Part shown: positions 19,374-27,945 of the stretch, in pieces | How positions within the stretch are numbered: position 1 is the stretch's first letter | Layout: the number at the start of each line of letters is the position of its first letter | From: Nocardioides sp. Soil797 | Lineage (GTDB): Bacteria; Actinomycetota; Actinomycetes; Propionibacteriales; Nocardioidaceae | Length of the DNA stretch: 64,000 nt | Assembly (NCBI GenBank): GCA_001429555.1 | Contig: LMSR01000001.1 | Span: 242,687-306,686, forward strand | Reading direction: 5' to 3' | Translations under genes and position numbers: made by a program | The notes under the pieces: model-generated | The model's input: only the letters and a program-made list of their open reading frames with translations | Databases searched by the model: none | Told to the model about the DNA's origin: nothing

Positions 19374-20714
19374 ATGTCGAACACCCGGTTCAACCCCGAT
19401 GAGAGGATGGCGAGGAAGGCCGGCATCGCCGCCTTCGTCGGCACCACCATCGAGTGGTACGACTTCTACATCTACGGCACGGCCTCGGCCCTTGTCTTCG
19501 GCCCGCTGTTCTTCAGCAACGCCGACCCGGCCGTGGCAACGCTGCTGTCCTTCGCCACCTTTGCGGTCGGCTTCCTGACCCGCCCGATCGGTGGCGTCGT
19601 CTTCGGTCACCTCGGCGACAAGATCGGTCGCAAGCGGGCGCTCATCCTCACCCTGATGCTGATGGGTGTCACCACGTTCGGCGTGGGCCTGCTCCCGACG
19701 TACGCCACGATCGGCGCGCTCGCCCCGATCGGGCTGATCCTCCTGCGACTCGTGCAGGGTCTCGCCGTCGGTGGCGAATGGGGCGGCGCGGTGCTGATCG
19801 CGACCGAGCACACCACCAAGGACCGGGGCTACCTCTTCGGTGCCTTCGCCCAGCAGGGTTCGCCTGCCGGCCGCATCCTGGCCACCCTCGCCTTCCTCGC
19901 GGTCACCGGGCTGCTGCCCGAGCAGGCTCTGCTCGACTGGGCATGGCGCATCCCGTTCCTGTTCTCCGCAGTGCTCGTGATCGTGGGCCTGGTCATCCGG
20001 CTCCGCCTCGAGGAGTCGCCGGAGATGGAGAAGCTGAAGAAGAACGACGCCACCGCCAAGGTCCCGGTCCTGGAGCTGTTCCGCAGCAACCACCGCGAGG
20101 TCACCCTCGGTGTCTTCTCCATCCTCTGTGTGTTCGTGGTCGTCTACGCCCGCGACACCTTCGCCCTCTCCTGGGCGACCAAGGAGCTGGACTTCTCGCG
20201 TGACTCGTTCCTCTCGATCATCCTGGTCGCCAGCGTGCTGCAGTTCTTCGTGCAGCCCTTCGGTGCCCTGCTGACCACCAAGTTCGAGGTGCGCAAGCTG
20301 GTCACCGTCCTGCTGGCCGTCGAGATCCCGGCCCTGGCGATGATGTTCGTGCTGATGGCGACCGGCAACTACTGGCTGGCGATGCTCGGTGCCGTGATGG
20401 CCACGGTCCCCGACGTGATGTTCTACTCCGTGATGGCCGGCATGCTGGCCCAAGCCTTCCCGACCCGGGTGCGCTACACCGGAATCTCGGTCGCCTACGG
20501 CCTCTCCGGCGCCCTGTGCGGCATGACCCCGCTGATCCTGCAGTGGCTGCTGGACTCCTCCGGCACCGTCGTGCTCCCGGTCGCGTTCGGTGTGGTCACC
20601 ACGTTCATCTCGCTGATGGCCTCGCGGGCCCTGCTCAAGCGGACGTTCGGCAAGGACGCCGACGCCCCTACGACGCCCGACCTCGACCAGCGTGAGGTGA
20701 CCCCGGTCGCCTGA
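19374..20714 (+). CDS. MHS-family (metabolite:H+ symporter) MFS transporter
   Basis: A 446-residue, 12-TM carrier. Seen: GTTIEWYDFYIYGTASAL, TRPIGGVVFGHLGDKIGRKRAL and RLVQGLAVGGEWGGAVLI, the signatures of the shikimate/proline/alpha-ketoglutarate (MHS) group. These import carboxylic acids with protons. It probably takes up the substrate of the preceding operon. Start ATG at 19374 has AAGGAG upstream; a longer frame from 19263 is not supported. A strong terminator follows its stop. Confidence 0.92.
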   Translation: MSNTRFNPDERMARKAGIAAFVGTTIEWYDFYIYGTASALVFGPLFFSNADPAVATLLSFATFAVGFLTRPIGGVVFGHLGDKIGRKRALILTLMLMGVTTFGVGLLPTYATIGALAPIGLILLRLVQGLAVGGEWGGAVLIATEHTTKDRGYLFGAFAQQGSPAGRILATLAFLAVTGLLPEQALLDWAWRIPFLFSAVLVIVGLVIRLRLEESPEMEKLKKNDATAKVPVLELFRSNHREVTLGVFSILCVFVVVYARDTFALSWATKELDFSRDSFLSIILVASVLQFFVQPFGALLTTKFEVRKLVTVLLAVEIPALAMMFVLMATGNYWLAMLGAVMATVPDVMFYSVMAGMLAQAFPTRVRYTGISVAYGLSGALCGMTPLILQWLLDSSGTVVLPVAFGVVTTFISLMASRALLKRTFGKDADAPTTPDLDQREVTPVA

Positions 20715-20726
20715 TCCCGCACGAGG

Positions 20727-20763
20727 ACAGCGCCCGCCACCGTTCGTCGGTGGCGGGCGCTGT
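20727..20763 (+). terminator. Strong GC hairpin after the MHS transporter
   Basis: A 16-bp perfect stem (ACAGCGCCCGCCACCG and its complement) closes a 5-nt TTCGT loop, starting 12 bp after the stop codon. There is no T-run, as is usual in high-GC actinobacteria. Confidence 0.8.
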
Positions 20764-20845
20764 GCGTCTCCGGTGATGGGGTACGCCGGCGAGCTTGGCG
20801 GCGATCAAGCGGGTTTCCGAGGGGTCTGAAGAGACAGTCAAACGA

Positions 20846-20887
20846 GCACTGCGTCTGACGGACCAATTGGTCCATCAGACACAGTGC
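20846..20887. repeat. Dispersed palindrome, copy 3 (core TGGACCAATTGGTCC-like)
   Basis: A 42-bp inverted repeat centred at 20866/20867. Two positions are C-A mismatches in forward RNA but U-G wobbles in reverse RNA, so only the reverse transcript folds without gaps. The reverse-strand aldolase gene ends 109 bp away, consistent with a terminator for that operon. Confidence 0.82.
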
Positions 20888-20920
20888 CCGGACGACTTCG
20901 GGTCGAAGGTCGCGATGGGT

Positions 20921-20958
20921 GGTTTCGAGACGGCTCGCTCCTCGCCTCCTCAACCACC
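20921..20958 (+). repeat. 38-bp dispersed element, copy 2 (GGTTTCGAGACG ... CTCAACCACC)
   Basis: Same length and ends as the copy at 595-632, with a different interior. In both places it follows the palindrome at a similar distance. The end motif CTCAACCACCGTCAG is then repeated twice more up to 21000, touching the aldolase stop. Confidence 0.75.
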
Positions 20959-20995
20959 GTCAGGAGGCCTCAACCACCGTCAGCCTCAACCACCG

Positions 20996-22030
20996 TCAGG
21001 AGGCCTCGCGCTCCGCGACCAGGTTGAGCGCGATGTCCATGATCATGTCCTCCTGGCCACCGACCAGCCCGCGGCGACCGCACTCCATCAGGATGGCGCG
21101 CACGTCGAGGTCGTGCTGCTCGGCAGCGGTCTCGGCGTGACGCAGGAAGCTGGAGTAGACCCCGGCGTACCCGAGGGTCAGCGTGGCCCGGTCGACGCGC
21201 ACCGGCCGGTCCTGCAGCGGACGCACGATGTCGTCGGCGGCGTCCTGGAGGGCGAAGACGTCGGAGCCGTGCTTGTAGCCGTAGATGTCGGCGACCGCGA
21301 TGAACGCCTCGATCGGGCAGTTGCCGGCGCCGGCACCGTGGCCGGCCAGGGACGCGTCGACGCGGTAGATGCCGTTCTCGACGGCGACCACGGAGTTGGC
21401 CACCGACAGTGAGAGGTTCTCGTGGGCGTGGATGCCGATCTCGGTGCCCGGGTCGAGCACGTCGCGGTAGGCCTTCGCGCGGGCCTCGACGTCGGGCATG
21501 GTCAGCCGGCCGCCGGAGTCGGTGATGTAGACGCAGTGCGCGCCGTAGGACTCCATCAGCTTGGCCTGCCTGGCCAACTCCTCCGGCGGCGCCATGTGGC
21601 TCATCATCAGGAAGCCGGAGACGTCCATGCCGATCTCGCGGGCGGTCGCGATGTGCTGCGCCGACACGTCCGCCTCCGTGCAGTGCGTCGCCACGCGCAC
21701 CGAGCGGACGCCCAGTGCGTAGGCCTTCTTGAGCTCCTCGATGGTGCCGACCCCGGGGAGCAGCAGCGTGGTGAGGCGAGCGTTGACGATCGCGTCGGCC
21801 GCGGCCTCGATCCACTCCCAGTCGGTGTTGGAGCCGGGACCGTAGTTCACCGATCCGCCGGCGAGGCCGTCACCGTGGGCCACCTCGATGGCGTCCACGC
21901 CCGCGGCGTCGAGCGCGCCGACGATCCGGCGTACGTCGTCGGGGCTGATCCGGTGTCGGATCGCGTGCATGCCGTCACGCAGGGTGACGTCCTGGACGAA
22001 GATCTCTTTGGTGTCGGAGGTCTTGCTCAT
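20996..22030 (-). CDS. 4-hydroxy-2-oxovalerate (2-oxoacid) aldolase
   Basis: A 344-residue class II aldolase of the DmpG/BphI/HsaF family. It cleaves a 4-hydroxy-2-oxoacid to pyruvate and an aldehyde that is channelled to the partner dehydrogenase. Seen: [15 protein letters not shown] with the catalytic Arg-Asp, [11 protein letters not shown] with the metal His pair, and the C-terminal communication domain ending [14 protein letters not shown]. The start overlaps the stop of the acylating dehydrogenase by 1 bp, as expected for the two-protein complex. Chain length of the substrate (valerate or hexanoate) cannot be told. Confidence 0.95.
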   Translation of the reverse strand: MSKTSDTKEIFVQDVTLRDGMHAIRHRISPDDVRRIVGALDAAGVDAIEVAHGDGLAGGSVNYGPGSNTDWEWIEAAADAIVNARLTTLLLPGVGTIEELKKAYALGVRSVRVATHCTEADVSAQHIATAREIGMDVSGFLMMSHMAPPEELARQAKLMESYGAHCVYITDSGGRLTMPDVEARAKAYRDVLDPGTEIGIHAHENLSLSVANSVVAVENGIYRVDASLAGHGAGAGNCPIEAFIAVADIYGYKHGSDVFALQDAADDIVRPLQDRPVRVDRATLTLGYAGVYSSFLRHAETAAEQHDLDVRAILMECGRRGLVGGQEDMIMDIALNLVAEREAS

Positions 22031-23013
22031 CAGTTGGTCTCCTGCTGCGTGGTCTGCGTCTGCGGCTGCGTGAGCTTCTGGGCGGCGATCCGCTCGGCGA
22101 CCTGCAGGCCGGCGGAGGTCATGATGTCGAGGTTGCCGGCGTACGCCGGGAGGTAGTGGGCCGCGCCCTCGACCTCCAGCATCACCGTCACCTGATGGGT
22201 CGGGCGAGCGGTTGCCCCGTCGGCGAGGAGGGTCTCGACGGGCTGGTCGTCGGGGATCGGGTTGATCTGCACCTGCTGCTTGAGCCGGTAGCCGGGCACG
22301 TACGCCGACACGTCGCCGACCATCTTCTCGACCGACGCGCGGATTTCCTCGTGCACCGACTCATCGGGTGCGTCGACCAGGCAGAAGACCGTGTCGCGCA
22401 TGATCAGCGGCGGCTCGGCCGGGTTGAGGATGATGACGGCCTTGCCGCGCTGGGCGCCACCGACGGTGACGATCGCGTGCGACGTGGTCTCGGTGAACTC
22501 GTCGATGTTGGCGCGGGTTCCGGGACCGGCCGACTTCGAGGCGATGGACGCCACGATCTCGGCGTACTGCACCGGCACCACGCGCGAGACCGCGGCGACG
22601 ATCGGGATCGTCGCCTGCCCGCCGCAGGTCACCATGTTCACGTTCTGCGCGTCGATGTGGTCGTCGATGTTGACCGCCGGCACGACGAACGGGCCGATCG
22701 CCGCGGGAGTGAGGTCGATCATCCGCTTGCCGAGCGGCGCGAGGCGTGCGTTGTTGGCGACGTGGGCCTTGGCGGAGGTGGCGTCGAAGACGATCTCGAT
22801 GTCGTCGAAGCCGTCCATCGCGATCAGGCCCTCGACACCGTCGGAGGTGGTCGGCACGTCGAAGCGCGCCGCGCGGGCCAGGCCGTCGGAGTCGGGATCG
22901 ATGCCGACCATCGCGCCCATCTCGAGGTGCTGGGACTGGCGCATCACCTTGATCATCAGGTCGGTGCCGATGTTGCCGGAGCCGATGATGGCAACCTTCG
23001 TCTTCTCGCTCAT
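22030..23013 (-). CDS. Acetaldehyde (propionaldehyde) dehydrogenase, acylating
   Basis: A 327-residue enzyme of the DmpF/BphJ/HsaG family, turning the aldehyde from the aldolase into acyl-CoA with NAD and CoA. Seen: [16 protein letters not shown] (NAD-binding), [12 protein letters not shown] with the catalytic Cys at residue 130, and [14 protein letters not shown] near the end. The C-terminus is Gln/Thr-rich ([12 protein letters not shown]). It overlaps both neighbours by 1-4 bp within a three-gene operon. Confidence 0.95.
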   Translation of the reverse strand: MSEKTKVAIIGSGNIGTDLMIKVMRQSQHLEMGAMVGIDPDSDGLARAARFDVPTTSDGVEGLIAMDGFDDIEIVFDATSAKAHVANNARLAPLGKRMIDLTPAAIGPFVVPAVNIDDHIDAQNVNMVTCGGQATIPIVAAVSRVVPVQYAEIVASIASKSAGPGTRANIDEFTETTSHAIVTVGGAQRGKAVIILNPAEPPLIMRDTVFCLVDAPDESVHEEIRASVEKMVGDVSAYVPGYRLKQQVQINPIPDDQPVETLLADGATARPTHQVTVMLEVEGAAHYLPAYAGNLDIMTSAGLQVAERIAAQKLTQPQTQTTQQETN

Positions 23014-23909
23014 GCGTTCTCTTCCTTTTCGACTGCGCTGTTCTCGACTGCGCTGTTCTCAAATCGGGTGGTGACCGTGCCCAGGCCGGTGATGGTGGCG
23101 GTGACGACGTCACCGGGGGAGACCGGGCGCATCGGGCCGAGGGCCCCGGAGAGGATCACCTGTCCCCTGCGCAGCGGCTCGCCGAAGGTGCGGGCCTGGT
23201 GGGCCAGCCAGGCCACCGCGTTGAGCGGGTCGCCCAGGCAGGCGGCGCCGTTGCCGGTGGAGACCTCCTCACCGTTGATGGTCATGCTCATCGTGACCTC
23301 GACCGGGTTCACCTCGTCGAGGGTGAGGTGGTCGCGGCCGAGCACGTAGAGCCCGGAGGAGGCGTTGTCGGCGACCGTGTCGGCGAACGAGATGTCCCAG
23401 TCGGTGATCCGGCTGTCGACGATCTCGAGCGCGGCGACGGCGTAGTCGATCGCGCCCCGGATCTGGGCCTCGTCCAGCGGGCCCTCGGCCAGGTCCTCCT
23501 TCAGCACGAAGGCCACCTCGGCCTCGGCCTTGGCCTGGATCAGACGACCCGCCGGGATCCCCGCGCCGTCCTCACGGCCCAGGTCGGAGAAGGCCATGTC
23601 GTCGAAGAGCACGCCGAAGTCGGGCTGGTCGACACCGAGCTGGGTCTGCACCGCCTCGGAGGTGGCACCGATCTTGCGGCCCACGACTCGTGCGCCGCGC
23701 TCGACCTTCGCTGCGTTCAGGCGTTCCTGGACCAGGTAGGCAGCGGCCACGTCGTCGCGACCGATCAGGTCGCGGACCGGCGCGCAGGCGACGCCGTCGA
23801 AGTGGGCCGTGATCAGTCGGTCGGCCGCTTCGGTGACCGTCTCCGCGGAGACGTCCGTGGTCGGGATCTCGTCCGACGCGCTCGTGACGTCGTACTTGCT
23901 CTGGGTCAT
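23010..23909 (-). CDS. 2-keto-4-pentenoate hydratase / 2-hydroxydienoate hydratase
   Basis: A 299-residue MhpD/HsaE-type hydratase that adds water to a 2-hydroxypenta(hexa)-2,4-dienoate, feeding the aldolase. Seen: [31 protein letters not shown], the metal-binding [13 protein letters not shown], and [22 protein letters not shown]. It is somewhat longer than typical members, with about 30 extra N-terminal residues, and ends in a SAVEN duplication (16-bp DNA repeat at about 23026-23060). Start ATG at 23909 is chosen; an alternative lies 39 bp upstream. First gene of the operon, divergent from the IclR gene. Confidence 0.92.
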   Translation of the reverse strand: MTQSKYDVTSASDEIPTTDVSAETVTEAADRLITAHFDGVACAPVRDLIGRDDVAAAYLVQERLNAAKVERGARVVGRKIGATSEAVQTQLGVDQPDFGVLFDDMAFSDLGREDGAGIPAGRLIQAKAEAEVAFVLKEDLAEGPLDEAQIRGAIDYAVAALEIVDSRITDWDISFADTVADNASSGLYVLGRDHLTLDEVNPVEVTMSMTINGEEVSTGNGAACLGDPLNAVAWLAHQARTFGEPLRRGQVILSGALGPMRPVSPGDVVTATITGLGTVTTRFENSAVENSAVEKEENA

Positions 23910-23965
23910 GGGTTCATCGTGAGGGCTGGGTCCTGGCACCGCCATCGAACTGTCTCGCTGAGCGG

Positions 23966-23971
23966 TACGCT
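23966..23971 (+). promoter_or_regulatory. -10 element (TACGCT) of a likely leaderless promoter for iclR-type gene
   Basis: TACGCT ends 7 nt before the GTG at 23979. The divergent hydratase start is 70 bp away, so regulator binding here could control both genes. Confidence 0.4.
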
Positions 23972-23978
23972 CCCGTTT

Positions 23979-24743
23979 GTGGCGGACCAGGTCAATCTCG
24001 ACACCGTGCTCGGCAAGGCGGTCACGATCCTGCGCGCCTTCAGGGCCGACGACCACGTCGTGTCGCTGGCCGAGCTGGTTCGGCGGACGGCGCTGCGCAA
24101 GGCCACCGTGCACCGGCTCGCCGGCGAGCTCGTGACGAACCGACTGCTCGATCGCGTGCCCGGTGGGTATCGCCTCAGCGGTGGACTCTTCGAGCTCGGG
24201 ATGCTCGCCTCGGCCGAGCGCAGCCTGATCGAGGTCGCGATGCCGTTCCTCCAGGACCTCTACGAGCGCACCCACGAGACCGTCCACCTCGGCGTCCGCG
24301 ACGGCCACGAGGTGGTCTACGTCGTCAAGATCGGCGGGCACCGGCAGGCGGCCGCGCCGTCGCGGACGGGCGGGCGGATGCCGTTGCACTGCACCGCCAT
24401 CGGCAAGGCCTTGCTCGCTTGGTCGGAGGTCGAGTTGCGCCGTGAGGTGCTCGCCCGCCCCTTGTCACGGCGTACGCCGCGCACGGTGGTGGCGCCCGGC
24501 CTGTTGCGACGGCAACTCGCGACCGTCGTCGAGCGCGGTGTCGCCTACGAGCACGAGGAGTCCGCGGTCGGGCTGGTCTGCGTGGCCGCGCCGGTGCTCG
24601 ACGCCGACGATCGGCCGCTCGCCGCGGTCAGCGTCACCGGGCCGGTGACCAGGTTCCGTCCCGAGGGTCACGCCAACGAGGTCCGTGCCGCGGCTGCCGG
24701 GATCGCCGCGACCCTCGCCCGCCGGAATGACCTGGCGCCCTGA
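23979..24743 (+). CDS. IclR-family transcriptional regulator
   Basis: A 254-residue regulator. N-terminal winged helix about residues 5-65 (LGKAVTILRAF ... LRKATVHRLAGELVTNRLL). C-terminal IclR effector domain about 80-250 (ETVHLGVRDGHEVVYVVKI, LHCTAIGKALLAW, GLVCVAAPVLDADDRPLAAVSVTG). It is divergent from the hydratase-aldehyde dehydrogenase-aldolase operon and is its likely regulator. GTG start chosen from the -10 position and the beginning of the conserved domain. Confidence 0.92.
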   Translation: MADQVNLDTVLGKAVTILRAFRADDHVVSLAELVRRTALRKATVHRLAGELVTNRLLDRVPGGYRLSGGLFELGMLASAERSLIEVAMPFLQDLYERTHETVHLGVRDGHEVVYVVKIGGHRQAAAPSRTGGRMPLHCTAIGKALLAWSEVELRREVLARPLSRRTPRTVVAPGLLRRQLATVVERGVAYEHEESAVGLVCVAAPVLDADDRPLAAVSVTGPVTRFRPEGHANEVRAAAAGIAATLARRNDLAP

Positions 24744-24757
24744 ATTCTGGTGGTCGC

Positions 24758-24846
24758 GTTCGTGGCCGAAGGAAGTTCGCGTCTGGCTGCGGGGTCGTGG
24801 GCGTCTCGAGTCGACGATGACTGTCGAACTTCCTTGCGCCACGAAC
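24758..24846. terminator. Long inverted repeat downstream of the IclR gene
   Basis: 22-bp arms (24758-24779 and 24825-24846; GTTCGTGGC / GCCACGAAC and AAGGAAGTTCG / CGAACTTCCTT) with two mismatches, separated by 45 bp. It begins 15 bp after the IclR stop and lies ahead of the lipase promoter. A transcription terminator or a decayed mobile palindrome; no T-run. Confidence 0.55.
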
Positions 24847-24937
24847 GAGCCGGCGGCCATGTGTGCCTTGGGACTGCGCAGGGTGATGAGACTGGCCACC
24901 GCCCAAGCTGTCCATGGCAGCACACTTGCCCGCTAAT

Positions 24938-24951
24938 GCAAGTCGACTTGC
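24938..24951. promoter_or_regulatory. Palindromic operator GCAAGTCGACTTGC at the lipase promoter
   Basis: A perfect 14-bp palindrome directly before a -10-like TACGCT (24954-24959), 41 bp ahead of the lipase start. Size and symmetry fit a TetR-family operator. A TetR gene lies just downstream of the lipase and is the obvious candidate to bind it. Confidence 0.55.
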
Positions 24952-24991
24952 GATACGCTCCCTGCGTCACACCCCAACCCAGGGAGTCCTC

Positions 24992-26347
24992 GTGACCAGA
25001 CCCGTTGTCCTCGCCGCCTTCGGCATCGTTCTCATGCTTCTGGTGCCGACACCGGCGCCCGCGTCGCCAGCTCCCGGGCTGGTTGCTCGGACCGTGAGCC
25101 AGTCGGCCGGCGCGGACCGTCCGGTGCCGCCCCGGCAGGACCCCTTCTACCGGTATTCCGGCAAGAAGCCGCTGCGCAAGATTGCCCCCGGCGCGGTGCT
25201 GAAGACCCGGCACACCAAGCTGCACTTCGCGTCCCTGCCGCTGCCGGTGCGCGCGGAACAGCTTCTCTATCGCACCACCGACCAGCTCGGTCGGCCGACC
25301 ACCACGGTGACCACGATCCTGCACCCGGGCAAGACTGCCGACACCAAACGGTTGGTGTCCTACCAGAGTTTCTACGACTCGCTCACGCCCGACTGCGAGC
25401 CGTCGTACGTTCTCGCCGGCGGGCTCGACCGCGGCCTGATCGCCTCCGCCGAGGTGCCGATCATGGGCGCCCTGTTGGCCCAGGGCTACACCGTGGTGAC
25501 CTCCGACTTCGAGGGCCAGAAGCCGGCGTTCGCCTCCGGGAAGCAGTACGGTCGTGCCACGCTCGACGGGATTCGGGCCGCGCTGAGCTCCAAGGCCGTC
25601 GATCTGCCGAAGACGACGCGGGTCGCGATGATGGGCTACTCCGGTGGTGGCATCGCCACGGAGTGGGCCACCGAGCTGGCTCCGCGCTACGCGCCCGACG
25701 TCAACAAGCGCCTGGTCGGTTCGGCGCTCGGTGGCCTCCTGGTCCACCCTGCACACAACCTGGGGTACGTCGAGGGCTCGGCGCTGTGGGCCGGCGTGAT
25801 GCCGATGGCCATGATCGGGATGGCGCGCGGCAACAACGTCGACCTCACGCCGTACCTCAGCGAGAAGGGCCGCCAGGTCTTCGCCAAGCAGCAAGAGGCG
25901 TGCTTCTTCACTGACGTCTACGGCCAGTACCCGGGGCTGAAGTTCGCGCAGCTGGTGAAGCCGCAGTACGCCGACCCGACCAAGATCGCGCCGTACGTCC
26001 GTCTCGCCAACCAACAGATCATGGGTCGGACCGGGACGCCGACGGTGCCACTGTTCGTGCGCCAGGCGACCAATGGAATCCTCGAAGGAACGAGGAACGG
26101 CGGGCCCGGTGTCGGTTCCGGTGACGGCGTGATGATCGCCGGTGACGTGCGCACCCTCGCTCGCCAGTTCTGTGCCAATGGAGTCAAGGTCGACCACCGC
26201 GAGTACCCGTTGCTCAGTCACGTCCCAGCCGGTGTGAAGTTCACGCTTGACGCGATGCCGTGGCTGGCGCAGCGCTTCGCCGGGAAGGCTGCGTCGTCCA
26301 CCTGTGGATCGATCAAGCCGGGCAACTCTCTGGCTCCGATCAAGTAG
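24992..26347 (+). CDS. Secreted lipase (LIP family, alpha/beta hydrolase)
   Basis: A 451-residue protein with a signal peptide (residues 1 to about 25: TRPVVLAAFGIVLMLLV core, then PTPAPAS). The secretory-lipase fold follows: GYTVVTSDFEGQ, and MGYSGGGIATEWA with the nucleophilic Ser at about 217. A likely catalytic Asp and the His in LLSHVPAG lie towards the C-terminus. Several Cys (about 134 and in FFTDV, QFCANG, STCGS) suggest disulfides in the exported form. It would release fatty acids outside the cell. GTG start with AGGGAG upstream. Probably controlled by the TetR gene 27 bp downstream. Confidence 0.88.
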   Translation: MTRPVVLAAFGIVLMLLVPTPAPASPAPGLVARTVSQSAGADRPVPPRQDPFYRYSGKKPLRKIAPGAVLKTRHTKLHFASLPLPVRAEQLLYRTTDQLGRPTTTVTTILHPGKTADTKRLVSYQSFYDSLTPDCEPSYVLAGGLDRGLIASAEVPIMGALLAQGYTVVTSDFEGQKPAFASGKQYGRATLDGIRAALSSKAVDLPKTTRVAMMGYSGGGIATEWATELAPRYAPDVNKRLVGSALGGLLVHPAHNLGYVEGSALWAGVMPMAMIGMARGNNVDLTPYLSEKGRQVFAKQQEACFFTDVYGQYPGLKFAQLVKPQYADPTKIAPYVRLANQQIMGRTGTPTVPLFVRQATNGILEGTRNGGPGVGSGDGVMIAGDVRTLARQFCANGVKVDHREYPLLSHVPAGVKFTLDAMPWLAQRFAGKAASSTCGSIKPGNSLAPIK

Positions 26348-26361
26348 GCACTGCCGTGACG

Positions 26362-26367
26362 TAGGTT
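26362..26367 (+). promoter_or_regulatory. -10 element (TAGGTT) of a likely leaderless promoter for the tetR-type gene
   Basis: TAGGTT ends 7 nt before the ATG at 26375. It gives the regulator its own promoter in addition to any read-through from the lipase gene. Confidence 0.4.
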
Positions 26368-26374
26368 CACCTGC

Positions 26375-26950
26375 ATGAGCACGAACCGACTCGGACGTCG
26401 CGGCCGGGCCGTCCACGAGGCGATCCTGGCCGCGGCGATCGACGAGCTCTCCGAGCACGGCATGTCCTCGAGCGTGGCCGGGGTCGCGGAGCGGGCCGGT
26501 GTGCACGAGACGTCGGCCTATCGGCGCTTCAAGACACGGGAGAACCTGTTCGTCCAGGCCCTGTTGGGACGCAGTGGCGAACGCGTCGCCGTGCCCGACA
26601 CCGGCTCGCTGCGCGGCGACCTGCTGGCCAGCCTCCAACAGATCGTCTCGACCCTCGACGACCCGCTCGGTGTGGCGTTCCTGCGCACCCGCGCGCTGCT
26701 CGACGACCCGGCGTACGACGACGCGCGGCGCAGCTATTTCGAGGCGCGGATGGAGGCGTTCCTGCCGATGCTGGAGCGCGCCGTCGAGCGCGGTGAGCTC
26801 AGCGCGGACGTCGACCAGCTATTGCTGCTCGAAGTGCTGGTGGCGCCGGTCCACACGCGCCTGCTGGTCTCGAGCATGCCGATCGACGCGGAGCTTGCGG
26901 TGCGCATCGTGGACCTGGTGCTCGCGGGAGTGCCGGGTGCACGCACATGA
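26375..26950 (+). CDS. TetR-family transcriptional regulator
   Basis: A 191-residue regulator. Helix-turn-helix about residues 12-58 (AVHEAILAAAIDELSEHGMSSSVAGVAERAGVHETSAYRRFKTRENL). The C-terminal helical ligand domain contains LLASLQQIVSTLDDPLG and FLPMLERAVERGEL, like the TetR C-terminal domain seen in many actinobacterial members. It follows the lipase gene and overlaps the HAD gene by 4 bp. Likely target: the palindrome ahead of the lipase gene (inference). Confidence 0.9.
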   Translation: MSTNRLGRRGRAVHEAILAAAIDELSEHGMSSSVAGVAERAGVHETSAYRRFKTRENLFVQALLGRSGERVAVPDTGSLRGDLLASLQQIVSTLDDPLGVAFLRTRALLDDPAYDDARRSYFEARMEAFLPMLERAVERGELSADVDQLLLLEVLVAPVHTRLLVSSMPIDAELAVRIVDLVLAGVPGART

Positions 26951-27759
26951 CGTGGAGGCCGAAGCTCGTCGCACTCGATGTCGATGGGTGCCTGCTGGAG
27001 TGGGAGCGGGGGACCGACAAGTCGTCCGAGTTCGTTGCCCCCGCGGTCCGCGAGGCGGTTGGTCGCGTCGTGCGCGCCGGCGTACCCGTCGTACTCGCGT
27101 CGGGGCGCTCACCGCTCGGCCTGGTCGACGTCGCTCGGCTGGTCGACCTGCCCGAGCCCGGCTGGGTCGTGGGGTCGAACGGTGCGGTCATCGCGCGCAC
27201 CGGGCCGTCGTCGGTGGCGCAGGCGACCACGTTCGACGCCCGGGCGACGGTGCTGGCCGTTCTGGATCGCTTTCCTGAGGCGATGGTCGCGGTCGAGGAG
27301 CCGGGGCTGGACTACCGGGTGAGCCGGCCGTTCCCACGCGGAGAACTGTCCGGCGGCTCCGTGGTGACCGCTGCCGAGGAGCTCGGTTCTCGTCCTGCTT
27401 GTCGGGTGATGGTGCGCCGGCCCGACGACGCCTCTGCCTCGCAGGACCTGCACGCCCTGGTCTCGGAGCTTGGACTCACGGGAACCGACTACGTCGCCAA
27501 CCTGACCAGCTGGCTCGACATCTCGCCGGTGGGCGTCTCGAAGGCGTCCGCGTTGGCGTATGTCGGGTTGCAGCTGGGTGTCGCGGCTGCCGACGTACTC
27601 GCCATCGGCGACGGACGCAACGACATCGAGATGTTGCAGTGGGCCGGCCGCGGTGTGGCGATGGGGCAGGCCGTGCAGGACGTGCACGCCGCCGCCGACG
27701 CCTCGACCACGGGGGTTGGTGAGGACGGCGTGGCCGTCGAGCTGGCGCGCTGGTTCTGA
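26947..27759 (+). CDS. HAD-superfamily (Cof-type) phosphatase
   Basis: A 270-residue hydrolase. Motif I is LDVDGCLLEW (nucleophile Asp 11, acid Asp 13) with Cys where Thr is usual. Motif II is LASGRS. Motif III Lys is in PVGVSKASAL, and motif IV is AIGDGRNDIEML. The C2-type cap lies between motifs II and III, as in Cof/YidA sugar-phosphate phosphatases. It overlaps the TetR gene by ATGA. A dispersed palindrome 48 bp past the stop may end the transcript. Substrate unknown. Confidence 0.88.
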   Translation: MTWRPKLVALDVDGCLLEWERGTDKSSEFVAPAVREAVGRVVRAGVPVVLASGRSPLGLVDVARLVDLPEPGWVVGSNGAVIARTGPSSVAQATTFDARATVLAVLDRFPEAMVAVEEPGLDYRVSRPFPRGELSGGSVVTAAEELGSRPACRVMVRRPDDASASQDLHALVSELGLTGTDYVANLTSWLDISPVGVSKASALAYVGLQLGVAAADVLAIGDGRNDIEMLQWAGRGVAMGQAVQDVHAAADASTTGVGEDGVAVELARWF

Positions 27760-27806
27760 CTGGTCCCGAGCGTCGATCTCGACCCGTCCGGGGTAGTTGC
27801 TCGAGG

Positions 27807-27844
27807 ACTGCATCTGATGGACCAATTGGTCCATCAGATGCAGT
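27807..27844. repeat. Dispersed palindrome, copy 4 (core TGGACCAATTGGTCCA)
   Basis: A 38-bp perfect palindrome centred at 27825/27826, the best copy of the family. It begins 48 bp after the HAD stop, nearly the same distance as copy 1 from its upstream gene (50 bp). Confidence 0.88.
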
Positions 27845-27933
27845 GGTCGACAGGCTTCTCCGGAACGCCGGCGGAATGGGCCTGCGCCCGACCGCCGAGG
27901 CGAGGTGGCAGCCGGATCGGCGCAGCCGGTCAG

Positions 27934-27939
27934 TAGGGT
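27934..27939 (+). promoter_or_regulatory. -10 element (TAGGGT) of a likely leaderless promoter for gpgS
   Basis: TAGGGT is followed by 6 nt and the GTG at 27946, with no Shine-Dalgarno sequence. Confidence 0.45.
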
Positions 27940-27945
27940 GGCAAC

